From SM23-28-2 sp964512285 (GTDB taxonomy: Bacteria; Chloroflexota; Dehalococcoidia; SM23-28-2), in NCBI GenBank assembly GCA_964512285.1, contig CAZEJO010000006.1:13569-77568 (forward strand): 64,000 nt of DNA, written 5' to 3'. A program made the translations under genes and the position numbers. The notes beneath the pieces are model-generated. The model was not told the origin of the DNA. It worked only from the letters and a program-made list of their open reading frames with translations, and did no database searches. Of the stretch, positions 18,423 to 35,267 are shown piece by piece. Each line of letters starts with the position of its first letter. The first letter of the stretch is position 1.

Positions 18423-19367
18423 TTACTGGAACAGCTCCCCCACCGACTGGCCAGTGTGGATACGTTGTATGGCCTCCCCCAGCAGGGGTGCCAAAGACAG
18501 AACGGTGATCTTGGGCAAACGCTTCTCTATCGGCAGGGGGATGGTGTCCGTCACCACCAGTTCGCTGGCGGGCGACCGCTCGATCCTCTCGACGGCTGGC
18601 CCCGAGAGCACGGGGTGGGTGCAGCAAGCGAAGATGTCGGTTGTTCCTTGCCGCTTCAACAGTTCCATGGTTGCTACCAGAGTGCTGCCGGTATCCACCT
18701 CGTCGTCCACGATGAGAGCTTTCTTGCCTTTGACTTCGCCAATTATATTGACAGCCTCTGCCCGCTGTTCGTTACCGATTCGGCGCTTCTCCACGATGGC
18801 CAGGGGAACGCCCAGGAGGTCGGCCACATTGCGGGCGCGCTTGGCGTCGCCCACATCGGTGGCCACGACTGTCAGATCGGCTATGCCCTTGTCCTTGAAG
18901 TAGCGGCTGAGGATGTAGATGGCGGTCAGTTCGTCCACTGGGATGTTGAAGAAGCCCTGGATCTGGCCAGCGTGGAGGTCTACCGTCAGCAGGCGGTCGG
19001 CCCCGGCCGTCTCCATGAAGTTGGCCACCAGGCGGGCGGTGATAGGTATCCGCGGCTGGTCCTTCTTATCGCTGCGCCCATAAGCGTAGTAAGGGACGAC
19101 AGCCGTGATCCGCCCCGCCGAGGCCCGCTTGGCGGCGTCGATCATGATGAATAGCTCCATCAAGCGATCGCTCACTGGGGAGACGATGGGCTGGACCAGG
19201 AAAACATCGCGGGCGCGGATGTTTTCGCAGAAGCGGACAAAGATGTTCTCGTTGCTGAATTTGAAGGCCTCGGACTGCCCCAGGGGCATCTCCAGGTAGT
19301 CGCAGATGGCCTGGGCAAGCTCGGGGTGAGCGTTGCCGCTGAACACACGCAGATCCTGATACACCAA
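18423..19367 (-). CDS. prs: ribose-phosphate pyrophosphokinase (PRPP synthetase)
   Basis: Makes PRPP from ribose 5-phosphate and ATP for nucleotide, His and Trp synthesis. It has 314 residues, with FSNENIFVRFCENIRARDVF near the N-terminus, PYYAYGRSDKK for ATP binding, DLHAGQIQGFF, and the PRPP loop VDDEVDTGSTL. The start is a TTG at 19367 with AGGAG 7 bases upstream; a GTG follows as the next codon. It heads a minus-strand operon with secA. Confidence 0.97.
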   Translation of the reverse strand: MVYQDLRVFSGNAHPELAQAICDYLEMPLGQSEAFKFSNENIFVRFCENIRARDVFLVQPIVSPVSDRLMELFIMIDAAKRASAGRITAVVPYYAYGRSDKKDQPRIPITARLVANFMETAGADRLLTVDLHAGQIQGFFNIPVDELTAIYILSRYFKDKGIADLTVVATDVGDAKRARNVADLLGVPLAIVEKRRIGNEQRAEAVNIIGEVKGKKALIVDDEVDTGSTLVATMELLKRQGTTDIFACCTHPVLSGPAVERIERSPASELVVTDTIPLPIEKRLPKITVLSLAPLLGEAIQRIHTGQSVGELFQ

Positions 19368-19402
19368 CCATCTCTCCTTGCTTCACTCTGCCAGCCAATA
19401 TC

Positions 19403-19408
19403 AATATA
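19403..19408 (-). promoter_or_regulatory. extended -10 promoter before prs
   Basis: On the minus strand TGC directly precedes TATATT, 35 bases before the prs start codon. No good -35 is seen, as is common with extended -10 promoters. Confidence 0.4.
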
Positions 19409-19476
19409 GCACAAGGCACGAGGGAAACGGTATGGAACCCTCGATTGGGGCCTTTGACTGGTTCAAAGATTATGGA

Positions 19477-19508
19477 AAGAGAAAAGCCGAAAGCAAGTTG
19501 CTTTCGGC
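19477..19508 (-). terminator. terminator or attenuator upstream of prs
   Basis: Read on the minus strand, GCCGAAAGC and GCTTTCGGC form a perfect 9-base stem around AACTT, followed by TTTTCTCTTT. It lies about 110 bases upstream of prs with no gene before it on that strand, so it either ends a short RNA or attenuates a leader that reads into prs. Confidence 0.7.
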
Positions 19509-19543
19509 GATGCTGGGTTAGCGTTTGCCTGGTAGACAATGCA

Positions 19544-19571
19544 AATATACCACGAGCGGGAATTAGGGCAA
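19544..19571 (-). promoter_or_regulatory. promoter of a short leader RNA upstream of prs
   Basis: On the minus strand TTGCCC (19571-19566), 16 bases and TATATT (19549-19544) point at the terminator 40-70 bases downstream. The transcript would be about 60 nt. Confidence 0.45.
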
Positions 19572-19605
19572 AGGGGGATTGTTCTATGTATCACCGGTCA
19601 AAGAG

Positions 19606-19635
19606 TTGACAAATATGGCGAAATGGGGTTATACT
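19606..19635 (+). promoter_or_regulatory. rpoBC promoter
   Basis: TTGACA (19606-19611), an 18-base spacer and TATACT (19630-19635) give a near-consensus promoter about 130 bases before rpoB. The 5' UTR from about 19642 to 19767 contains no recognised riboswitch. In many bacteria rpoB is preceded by rplL; here it has its own promoter and no ribosomal genes. Confidence 0.75.
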
Positions 19636-19767
19636 ATTCTGTCGATGGCGGGACGATATTCCCCAAGTATCTATTCCCCTGTTAGCTATTCACCATAGCC
19701 GTTCGTGCATTTTTAGCCACCAGAGAGGCCGCGGACATTGAGTGGCCCTTGAGGGGGGTTTTTGTCT

Positions 19768-28036
<8,269 letters not shown>

Positions 28037-28071
28037 CTAGTCGTCCCCAGCCAGCAAGCTCGAGCCTAGCG

Positions 28072-28101
28072 GGCCTTGAGCAGATGATTCTACTCAAGGC
28101 C
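28072..28101. terminator. hairpin terminator after rpoC
   Basis: GGCCTTGAG and CTCAAGGCC form a perfect 9-base stem with a 12-base loop, between the rpoC stop and the stop of the convergent VKOR gene. It probably serves both strands. Confidence 0.7.
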
Positions 28102-28592
28102 TATTCATTGCTTGGGGCTAAGACATCGACGATGGTGGCCAGCCAGGCAACGGTGATGATGCCGGCAAAGGTAGTGCACCAAATGCAGATGTCCTCCACG
28201 ACGAAAAGTTCTATGTAGGTGAGGTAGGCCGCGAAGGCAACGCCGGTCAGGGTCATGCTGAAGGCCGCCACGGGAGCCCATTCCTCCGTCAGGGGCAGAC
28301 GGGCCATCCGCGCCAGTACTAGCGCCAGAAGACCAGCGCAGAACAGCATACCCAGCACTGACACCGGAATGCCGATGATGGCAGAGTACTCGCTGTCTTC
28401 CACAGCAGCGCAGCCGCTTCGGCCAGCACACATTATGGTTTCGTTGGCGTAATGGCTATAGGCAAGATAGGCCGCTACGCCCATGCCGGCCATAGCCAGC
28501 ATGGCCAGAGCTCCCCATCTCACGAAGTCGCCTGCTGTCAGGGGGGCTGTTCTGGGCAGGACTTGAGTTCTACTCTGCCTCACTCGTCTCAC
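28101..28592 (-). CDS. vitamin K epoxide reductase (VKOR) family membrane protein
   Basis: Membrane quinone reductase that reoxidises the DsbA-like protein encoded just upstream. It has 163 residues and four hydrophobic segments. The loop Cys pair is CAGRSGC, followed by AAVEDSEYS, and the active-site pair is CIWC near residue 140, both in family order. The GTG start lies inside the end of the dsbA-like gene (23-base overlap), showing coupling. Confidence 0.9.
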   Translation of the reverse strand: MRRVRQSRTQVLPRTAPLTAGDFVRWGALAMLAMAGMGVAAYLAYSHYANETIMCAGRSGCAAVEDSEYSAIIGIPVSVLGMLFCAGLLALVLARMARLPLTEEWAPVAAFSMTLTGVAFAAYLTYIELFVVEDICIWCTTFAGIITVAWLATIVDVLAPSNE

Positions 28593-29322
28593 CCAGCTTG
28601 GCCAGCTCGTCGTCGATGGTCGTCTTGAAATCTTCGTAGGGCTTGGCTCCTACAACCATCGTCTGTCCCACAAAGAAGGTGGGGGTGCCAGTCGCGCCCC
28701 GCCGTTCAGCCTCATCGTAGTCTGCCGCCACTTTGTCTATGTACTTCCCCTCATCCAGGCAGGCGTTGAACTTCTCGGCATCCAGACCAAGATCCTGCGC
28801 AAACCGTTTCAGATTCTCGATGCTGAAGGTAACGTTATCATTGTTAAGGAACAGCATGTCGTGGTACTCCCAGAAGGCGTCCTGCTCTGCCGCGCATTCG
28901 GATGCCATCGCCGCCACGATGCACGCCTCGCCGTGAAGCCCAGGTAAGGGGAACTGCTTCCACACCAGCTTCACTTTGCCCGCGGCCACATACTCTTCCT
29001 CTATTTGGGGAACGGTCTCCAGGGAGGCGCGGGTACAGTAGGGGCAGAGGAAGTCGGAATACTCAACAATCGTGAGCGGGGCGTCGGGGCTCCCCAGGGT
29101 GGTCCCCTGGCGAGGGATGTCGGCTGGCCTCGGGGTGGGGATAATGAATTCGGAGGGCGTCGTCTCGCCCTCGCTTTCCCAGGGGGCCAGGCTCAGAACG
29201 ATCAGAATGGTAGCAGCGACCGCCGCCGCTGCCATACCTGTCAGAATTCCCAGATAGCGAGCGCGTCTGCTGGGTTTGGTTGGCTTCTTCTGCTCCCGAC
29301 GCCCTCTAGCCTTCCTGCCCAT
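28570..29322 (-). CDS. membrane-anchored DsbA-like thiol-disulfide oxidoreductase
   Basis: Introduces disulfides into exported proteins. A basic N-terminus (about 25 residues) and one membrane segment (about 26-47) anchor it outside the cell. The thioredoxin-like domain begins at LGSPDAPLTIVEYSDFLCPYC, with the active site CPYC, and ends with the cis-Pro loop GATGTPTFFV. An additional pair, ACIVAAMASEC, lies in the helical insert. It is coupled to the VKOR gene, the pair that replaces DsbA-DsbB in many non-proteobacteria. Confidence 0.92.
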   Translation of the reverse strand: MGRKARGRREQKKPTKPSRRARYLGILTGMAAAAVAATILIVLSLAPWESEGETTPSEFIIPTPRPADIPRQGTTLGSPDAPLTIVEYSDFLCPYCTRASLETVPQIEEEYVAAGKVKLVWKQFPLPGLHGEACIVAAMASECAAEQDAFWEYHDMLFLNNDNVTFSIENLKRFAQDLGLDAEKFNACLDEGKYIDKVAADYDEAERRGATGTPTFFVGQTMVVGAKPYEDFKTTIDDELAKLGETSEAE

Positions 29323-29451
29323 GCACAGCCTCTCTAGCTATGAAGATAGCAGCGCGCTGTTTGAGTGTCAACGTAATGGATCGGTGGAGAAAGGCACACG
29401 GCTCGCCTAAACGGGCGTGTCCGGGCAGCGCAGTCACTCTCCTTCGATGCT

Positions 29452-31359
29452 CTAGGAGACCTGCGTGCGCTCGCCTGGGTGGTGGCTTCGCTGGCTTCGT
29501 CGCTGGCGGGCCAGTTCATCGACCTTGGCCAGGCAGGCCTCCGCCTCCAGCCGCTGCACGCCGCAGACGTTGCACAGCTCCTTGTGGCAGTCGGCGGTGG
29601 CCTTCCCTTTTGTCGCCTTCAGCCACTCCCCGCGCAGGTAAGATTCGCTGACGCCGACGTTGATGTGGGACCAGGGAAACTTCTCGAAAGGCCCCCGTTC
29701 ACGGTGAGCGTAGAAGCTGGGATCGAGGCCGCACTCCTGGAAGGCCTGCTGCCAGCGGTCCCAGTCTAGGTGCTCGCGCCAGGCGTCGAACTTGCAGCCC
29801 AGTTGCCAGGCGCGCTGGATGGCTTGCCCCAGGCGACGATCGCCGCGAGAGATTATCGCCTCCATCAGGCTGTGCGTTGGTTCCTCCCAAGAGAACTCCA
29901 CGCCGGCCCGCTTGCAGCCCTTGCGCAGAAGGTCGTGCTTGGGGTCCAACTCCTCGGCGGTGCTCTGGCTGACCCACTGGAAGGGGGAGTGCGGCTTGGC
30001 AACGAAGATGGAGGTGCTCACCCGCACACGAGCGCGACCGCGCTGATAGCGGCGGCCGATCTCCTTCACCCCGGCCGCCAGCTTGACGATCCCTTGTATG
30101 TCCTCCATGGTCTCGGTCGGTAGGCCCACCATGAAGTACATCTTGATGCTCGTCCAGCCACGGGAGAAGGCCGTCTCCGCCGCCCGCAGGACATCCTCTT
30201 CCGTCATCGGCTTGTTGATAGCCACGCGCAGGCGCTGGCTGCCCGCCTCCGGGGCGAAGGTGATGGTGTGCTTGCCCGGCCCGGCCACGGCCTCAGCCAC
30301 CTCCACCGAGAAGCTGTCCACCCGCAGGCTGGGCAGCGAGATGATGATGCTATCGCCGAACTCCTCCTTTAGCGCCCGCACCATCGGCACGATCTGCGAG
30401 TGGTCGGTGGTGCTGAGGGACAACAGGGAGAGCTCGCGATAGCCGGTGCTAGCCAGCACCTCCTTGGCGAGGGCCACCACCTCCTGCGCTGTACGCTCCA
30501 GACGGGGGCGATAGATCATCCCCGCCTGGCAGAAGCGACACCCCTGGGTGCAGCCGCGCTGGATCTCGATGCCGGCGCGGTCGTGCACTATCTGCACGAA
30601 GGGAACGATGGGTCGCTTGGGCAACGCCAGTAGCTTCTGCACGAACCGCTTGCGCGGTCGAGGAGACGCGACCGCATCCACGGGCTTCACGTCCGCGATG
30701 GTGCCATCGGGATGGTAGAGCACCTCGCAGAAGCAAGGCACGTAGATGCCCTCGATGGCGGCTAGCTCCCGCAGAAGCCGCCTCTTCGATCGGCCACCCC
30801 TCTCCTTGAAGCGACGGACACAGTCGACGATATCCAGGATGAGATCCTCGCCGTCACCCAGGGCGAAGGCGTCGATGAAGTCGGCCAGGGGCTCGGGGTT
30901 GAGGGCGCCGCTGCCGCCGGCGATGACCAGGGGCAGGGCCCGCCGCCGCTCTGCCGCCACCAACGGCAGGCCGGCCAGGTCGAGCATGTTCAGGACGTTG
31001 GTGTAGGTTAGCTCGTAGCTCAGTGAGAAGCCAATGACATCGAACTCGCCCAGAGGGTGGCGGGTCTCCAGGCTGAAGAGGGGGATGCCCTCCTCGCGCA
31101 TGGCTTGTTCCATATCCGTCCAGGGTGCGTACGCTCGCTCGCAGAGCACGTCATCCTTCTGGTTGAGAACCTCATAGAGGATGGCCAGGCCCAGGTTGGA
31201 CATGCCAATGTCGTAGACATCGGGGTAGGCCAGGGCGACCCGCAGGGGCGTGCGGCTCCAGTCCTTGACCACAGAGTTCCACTCGCCGCCGCTGTAGCGG
31301 GCGGGCTTGCTCACCCGCCGGAGAATGCGCTCTATGTCGGCAACGGCCAAATTCGCCAC
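29452..31359 (-). CDS. TIGR03960-type radical SAM protein with B12-binding-like N-terminus
   Basis: It has 635 residues. The N-terminal 200 resemble a cobalamin-binding fold (LAYPDVYDIGMSNLGL); the radical SAM core carries CTQGCRFCQAG near residue 270, followed by FAPEAGSQRLR and the SWEEPTHSLMEA region of the family. A C-terminal CHKELCNVCGV cluster could bind a second metal centre. In other bacteria this protein is often encoded beside or fused to a DUF2344 protein and near rng, rplU and rpmA; none is adjacent here. The start is a GTG with a weak ribosome site. Its reaction is not firmly known. Confidence 0.88.
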   Translation of the reverse strand: MANLAVADIERILRRVSKPARYSGGEWNSVVKDWSRTPLRVALAYPDVYDIGMSNLGLAILYEVLNQKDDVLCERAYAPWTDMEQAMREEGIPLFSLETRHPLGEFDVIGFSLSYELTYTNVLNMLDLAGLPLVAAERRRALPLVIAGGSGALNPEPLADFIDAFALGDGEDLILDIVDCVRRFKERGGRSKRRLLRELAAIEGIYVPCFCEVLYHPDGTIADVKPVDAVASPRPRKRFVQKLLALPKRPIVPFVQIVHDRAGIEIQRGCTQGCRFCQAGMIYRPRLERTAQEVVALAKEVLASTGYRELSLLSLSTTDHSQIVPMVRALKEEFGDSIIISLPSLRVDSFSVEVAEAVAGPGKHTITFAPEAGSQRLRVAINKPMTEEDVLRAAETAFSRGWTSIKMYFMVGLPTETMEDIQGIVKLAAGVKEIGRRYQRGRARVRVSTSIFVAKPHSPFQWVSQSTAEELDPKHDLLRKGCKRAGVEFSWEEPTHSLMEAIISRGDRRLGQAIQRAWQLGCKFDAWREHLDWDRWQQAFQECGLDPSFYAHRERGPFEKFPWSHINVGVSESYLRGEWLKATKGKATADCHKELCNVCGVQRLEAEACLAKVDELARQRRSQRSHHPGERTQVS

Positions 31360-31496
31360 CTCGTTGGGAGAAAGACCTCGGAACTCCCATCATACTGAAC
31401 CGCCACCTGGGGTGGCAACCTTGTCTGGCTGGGGCTTGCTCGCAGACTCAGCAGTTGATACTATACAGCATCATCATATGGAGGGCGGGCATAGAG

Positions 31497-32414
31497 ATGT
31501 TCGAGAAGATACTGGTACCACTGGATGGGTCGCCCCTGGCGCAATCGGTTCTGCCCTGTGTGATGGCACTGGCCAAGGGGTTCCATAGCCGTGTTATCCT
31601 CTTCCACGTTGCGGAGACCGCCCTTGACCACGAGGCTCCTGAGCAGAAGGCCTACGCAGACGAGACCGTGGAGCGCGTCCGTCCCCTGGCCGAGAACTAT
31701 CTGGCGGGAGTAGCGGACGAGTTCCGCAAAGAGGGGATGGATGTCGAGACCAAGGTAGTGAAGGGCCGAGCAGCAGCGCAGATCGTAGAGCACGCTGACA
31801 AGGAGGACATTGGACTGATCGCCCTGTCAACCCATGGTCGCTCAGGGCTGGCCCGTCTGGTGATGGGAAGCAGGATCGACAAGATTCTGCGCGCCTGTGA
31901 GCAGCCCGTTCTCTTGGTCAGGCCACGCGATGAGGGCGCCGGCGGCGAGGCTGCCGGACGGCTGTCCAAGATCATCGTTCCCCTGGACGGCTCCAACGCT
32001 GCCGAAACGGTCCTTCCCTTCGCTGAGGAATTAGCCAAAGCGCTGGGGCTGGAGGTTATCCTTGTCCAAGTGATCGGCATCGAGACTACTGTGCACTTCG
32101 GCCCCATGGCACCGGATAGCTGGCCAGTGCCTAGTGACGTCCTGCAACAGCTGGACGTGGTGGCCTCTGGCTACCTGACGGGCCTGGCCAAGCAGCTCAA
32201 GGCCAGGGGGCTGGCGGTGCAGTGGGAGGTATTGCGCGGCGCGGCGGGCTCCAGAATCGTGGAGTTTGCCAAGGAGACCCCCGATAGCCTGGTGGCCATG
32301 ACCACCCACGGTCGCTCCGGTTTCCGCCGCTGGGTCATGGGTAGTGTGACCGACGAGGTGGTGAGGCACACGGGCGAGCCGGTTCTGGTGATGCGTCCTC
32401 ATCGTCCCCGCTGA
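31497..32414 (+). CDS. tandem universal stress protein (two UspA domains)
   Basis: The ATG at 31497 (MFEKILVPLDGS) matches the family start, with GGAGGG upstream; the open frame begins earlier but adds nothing recognisable. Two Usp domains (about residues 1-143 and 152-303) each carry an ATP-binding THGRSG...VMGS signature. The inter-domain linker is Gly/Ala rich. It is probably a nucleotide-binding stress or starvation protein. Confidence 0.92.
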   Translation: MFEKILVPLDGSPLAQSVLPCVMALAKGFHSRVILFHVAETALDHEAPEQKAYADETVERVRPLAENYLAGVADEFRKEGMDVETKVVKGRAAAQIVEHADKEDIGLIALSTHGRSGLARLVMGSRIDKILRACEQPVLLVRPRDEGAGGEAAGRLSKIIVPLDGSNAAETVLPFAEELAKALGLEVILVQVIGIETTVHFGPMAPDSWPVPSDVLQQLDVVASGYLTGLAKQLKARGLAVQWEVLRGAAGSRIVEFAKETPDSLVAMTTHGRSGFRRWVMGSVTDEVVRHTGEPVLVMRPHRPR

Positions 32415-32443
32415 TTGACACGAAGCACAACCTTTGCCAAAAT
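32415..32443 (+). promoter_or_regulatory. promoter of the c-di-AMP riboswitch transcript
   Basis: TTGACA (32415-32420), a 17-base spacer and CAAAAT (32438-32443). The -35 directly abuts the stop codon of the preceding usp gene. Predicted transcription starts near 32450, just before the riboswitch. Confidence 0.6.
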
Positions 32444-32454
32444 CTAGGCAGATC

Positions 32455-32605
32455 AGGGGAATAGGGTGCCGAAGTCGCCACAGGCGACACGGGGGAACCA
32501 ATAGCCTGCTGGCTGGCAGGCATCGGGGTGAATCTCCGACGATGTCGGAGTAGGCTAACTCCTTCAAGCCGAACCCGTCAGCTAACCTCGTAGGCATGCG
32601 AAGGA
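32455..32605 (+). promoter_or_regulatory. c-di-AMP riboswitch (ydaO/yuaA class)
   Basis: The conserved blocks occur in order: GGGTGCCGAAG at about 32464, GGGGGAACC at 32491, GGGGTGAATC at 32525, and the highly conserved GTCAGCTAACCTCGTAGGC at 32577-32595. Between them lie the expected hairpins TCGCC/GGCGA, GCCTGC/GGCAGGC and CTCCGAC/GTCGGAG. This class normally turns genes off at high cyclic di-AMP. It sits 120 bases upstream of the VTT/DedA-type gene. Confidence 0.88.
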
Positions 32606-32618
32606 GAGGCTAGCACAG

Positions 32619-32647
32619 AGGGACGAGAGGCTAGGCCTCCCGTCCCT
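32619..32647 (+). terminator. candidate expression-platform hairpin
   Basis: AGGGACG.GAGG and CCTC.CGTCCCT form an 11-pair stem around CTAG, 20 bases after the riboswitch, followed by TCGTTCG. The U tract is weak, so it may be an inefficient terminator or a structural element. Confidence 0.45.
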
Positions 32648-32720
32648 TCGTTCGTATTGGGTACAGGCGCCACTCGCTGGCCGGCGGGGAAAGGCGACAG
32701 CAGGGGGAAGCGTCCGGAGC

Positions 32721-33335
32721 ATGAGCCTCCCCAATGAGAAGAGCACAGCGGTGAAGCGCAGGCGCTGGCCTGCCTGGCGCTTGGAGTACAGCCTTCTCAT
32801 CTTCGTCGTCGCCTTGATGACCGTCTTCGCCTTCGCCTTCTTCTACTTCCAGGTGGAGGTGAGCAGGCTCAAGGACTACGGCTACGTCGGCGTGTTCATC
32901 GTTAGCTTTATCGGGGCCGCCTCGATGATTCTGCCGACCCCTGCTCTTGCCTCCGTGATTGGCGGCGGCGCGATCCTCAACTCCTATCTGGGCATACCCA
33001 CCTTCGTTTGGGTAGGTATCGTCGCTGGCCTGGGGGAGGCTCTGGGCGAATTCACTGGCTATGCGGCTGGCTACGGCGGCCGCATCGTGATCCAGCAGCG
33101 CCCGGAGTACAAAAGGGTTCAGGGCTGGATGGAGCGCCACGGCATGCTCATTATGTTCGTGATGTCTGTCATCCCCAACCCCCTGTTTGATGTGGCTGGC
33201 GCAATGGCGGGGGTCGTTCGTATGCCGCTGGGCCGCTTTTTCCTGGCCGTTTTGGCAGGCAAGATCATCAAGGACATGTACATGGCGGCCGTGGGCGATT
33301 TCGGCATAGGGATTCTGGGAGAGCTCTTGAGCTAG
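32721..33335 (+). CDS. VTT-domain (DedA/SNARE-associated-like) membrane protein
   Basis: The 204-residue protein has an N-terminal membrane segment (about 25-45), a second near 55-75, the conserved loop SMILPTPALASVIGGGA, the EALGEFTGYAAGYGGR segment and the re-entrant-like SVIPNPLFDVAGAMAG block, all VTT-domain features. DedA-type proteins help recycle lipid carriers and maintain membrane potential. The upstream c-di-AMP riboswitch suggests control by wall or osmotic state. The start ATG has GGAGC and GGGGGAAG upstream. Confidence 0.85.
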   Translation: MSLPNEKSTAVKRRRWPAWRLEYSLLIFVVALMTVFAFAFFYFQVEVSRLKDYGYVGVFIVSFIGAASMILPTPALASVIGGGAILNSYLGIPTFVWVGIVAGLGEALGEFTGYAAGYGGRIVIQQRPEYKRVQGWMERHGMLIMFVMSVIPNPLFDVAGAMAGVVRMPLGRFFLAVLAGKIIKDMYMAAVGDFGIGILGELLS

Positions 33336-33495
33336 GCCTCACGGCTCTGATGCGTGTACGAGCACATGTTATACTTGCTGTAGGTTATCTGGCCTTTATT
33401 ATTTTGAGGCCTTGCTGGGGGAGTGTGCATAGGGCACCTCTCTCGCAGCTCCGCCTAGGGGCGGAAAGCTGCGGTCGCTGGGGAGGCATTATTCG

Positions 33496-34548
33496 ATGAT
33501 CATCAATGTCAGCGTTGTTTTTCGTGTTGTTGGTGCTATCTTCTTTGGATATGTGGGCCTCCGTATGGGGGCCTTTCTGGCAGAGGGTGACAGCGGCAGC
33601 ACCGCGGTGATCTTCTGGACGGCGCCGCCTGTGCTGTTCACCATCTTCGGGATCATAGCGGGGCCCTTCCTCTTCCTGGCGCCCCTGCGCCGCTTCCAGC
33701 AGTGGACCGCTCAGATCGAACCCATTCAGCTGGTGCTGGGCACCTGTGGCCTGGTGGCCGGCCTCCTGGTGGCGGCCCTCTTGACGCCCGCCCTCGTCAC
33801 TCTTCCCGGAATCGGCGGCGTGCTCGCTCCTTTTGTGGTTAGCGCCATCCTGGGCGCTCTGGGCGTGGCGGCCATGATCAGCCGTGAGGAACAGCTCGCC
33901 GATTTCCTTTCCCGCTACCTGCCCGTGGCAAACAGAGGGGCGAATCGCGTGCCCCGTCGGATCGTTGTCGATACCAGTGCCGTCATCGACGGTCGCATGG
34001 CCGACATCGTCGAGACAGGCTTCATTATGGGCACTCTGGTGATACCTCGCTTCATCCTGGACGAGCTGCGCTACATCGCCGATTCCCCCGATTCCCTCAG
34101 GCGCAACCGCGGCCGGCGTGGCCTCGACATCCTCAGCCGCCTTCAAAAAGAGGCGCTGGTGCCCATGGAGGTCTCGGAGACTGATTTCGAGGATGCGCCG
34201 GATGTCGACGGCAAGCTCATCCGCCTGGCCAAGAGCATGGGCAGTTCCATCATGACCAACGACTTCAACCTTAATCGCATCGCAGAGCTAGAGGGGGTAA
34301 AAGTTCTCAACGTCAACCACCTGGCCAACGCCGTCAAGGTGGTTGTGTTACCCGGGGAGGAGATGGAGGTGCACATCATCCAGGAGGGGAAGGAGAGCGG
34401 CCAGGGGGTCGGCTTCCTGGATGATGGCACCATGATCGTGGTGGAGGGCGGCCGCCGCTACTTAGACGAGCAGTTGGAGGTCATCGTCACCCGCGTTCTT
34501 CAGACTGTGGCTGGTCGGATGATCTTCGCTGCGCCCAAGGGTAACTAG
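33496..34548 (+). CDS. PIN/TRAM-domain membrane protein, YacL-like
   Basis: GGGGAGG precedes the ATG. About four hydrophobic segments fill residues 1-125. The PIN nuclease-like domain follows (RRIVVDTSAVIDGRMADI, then ELRYIADSPDSLRRNRGRRGLD and SIMTNDFNLNRIA, giving the acidic residues), and a C-terminal TRAM domain covers about residues 275-340 (EMEVHIIQEGKE, GVGFLDDGTMIVVEGG). The order yacL, ispD, ispF, cysE, cysS is like that of Bacillus. The RNA substrate is unknown. Confidence 0.9.
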   Translation: MIINVSVVFRVVGAIFFGYVGLRMGAFLAEGDSGSTAVIFWTAPPVLFTIFGIIAGPFLFLAPLRRFQQWTAQIEPIQLVLGTCGLVAGLLVAALLTPALVTLPGIGGVLAPFVVSAILGALGVAAMISREEQLADFLSRYLPVANRGANRVPRRIVVDTSAVIDGRMADIVETGFIMGTLVIPRFILDELRYIADSPDSLRRNRGRRGLDILSRLQKEALVPMEVSETDFEDAPDVDGKLIRLAKSMGSSIMTNDFNLNRIAELEGVKVLNVNHLANAVKVVVLPGEEMEVHIIQEGKESGQGVGFLDDGTMIVVEGGRRYLDEQLEVIVTRVLQTVAGRMIFAAPKGN

Positions 34549-34572
34549 CTGATAGGTCGATAGAGCGCGCCT

Positions 34573-35265
34573 ATGTCGGCCAGCCGTGAGTCAGTGGGTG
34601 CCATCATCGCTGCTGCCGGCCGCAGTCAGCGGATGGGTGGCAGGGATAAGCTGTTCGCCGTCGTTGGCGGCAAGCCCCTTCTAGCCCACACCCTCAGCGC
34701 CTTCGATGCCTGTCGTGGTGTGGACAGGGTGGTGCTGGTTCTTTCGCCAGAGAGCATGGAGCGGGGAAAAGAGCTGGTGGCCGAGGCTGGCTTTGGCAAG
34801 GTAGCGGCCGTCTGCCAGGGGGGCGAACGTCGTCAAGATTCGGTGCGTAACGGCCTGGAGGCGTTGGCGTCTTGTCAGTGGGTGGTGGTGCATGACGGGG
34901 CCCGCCCCCTGGTGACCACCGCCCTCATCGAGCGAGGCCTGGAGGCAGCGAAGAAGACAGGGGCAGCCATTGCCGCCCTGCCTATCGGAGACACAGTCAA
35001 AGAAGTGGAACCGCCGGACATCATCGGGCGCACGCTGTCGAGGGGTCGGCTGTGGGCCGCCCAGACGCCCCAGGTCTTCCGCTACGACATCCTGCGAGAA
35101 GCTCACCAGCAGGCTCAGGGTGAGGCCACCGATGATGCCGCTCTGGTGGAGATGCTGGGCTATCAGGTCAGGGTTTTCGAGGGCTCGCCCCGGAACATCA
35201 AGGTGACCACCACCGCCGACTTGGCCGTAGTGGAAGCGCTGCTCGCCCAAAGCAGGGTAGGTTAG
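34573..35265 (+). CDS. ispD: 2-C-methyl-D-erythritol 4-phosphate cytidylyltransferase
   Basis: Third step of the MEP isoprenoid pathway. It has 230 residues, with the nucleotide-binding AIIAAAGRSQRMGG, HDGARPLV, and the substrate loop QTPQVFRYDIL; GSPRNIKVTT closes the domain. It is 2 bases from ispF, so the two are cotranscribed. The presence of IspD and IspF means that isoprenoids here come from the MEP route. Confidence 0.97.
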   Translation: MSASRESVGAIIAAAGRSQRMGGRDKLFAVVGGKPLLAHTLSAFDACRGVDRVVLVLSPESMERGKELVAEAGFGKVAAVCQGGERRQDSVRNGLEALASCQWVVVHDGARPLVTTALIERGLEAAKKTGAAIAALPIGDTVKEVEPPDIIGRTLSRGRLWAAQTPQVFRYDILREAHQQAQGEATDDAALVEMLGYQVRVFEGSPRNIKVTTTADLAVVEALLAQSRVG

Positions 35266-35267
35266 AC

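Noticed and set aside
19066..19539. 157-codon minus-strand ORF crossing the leader terminator into prs
   Set aside because: It overlaps prs in another frame and passes through the terminator; composition is unlike a real protein.
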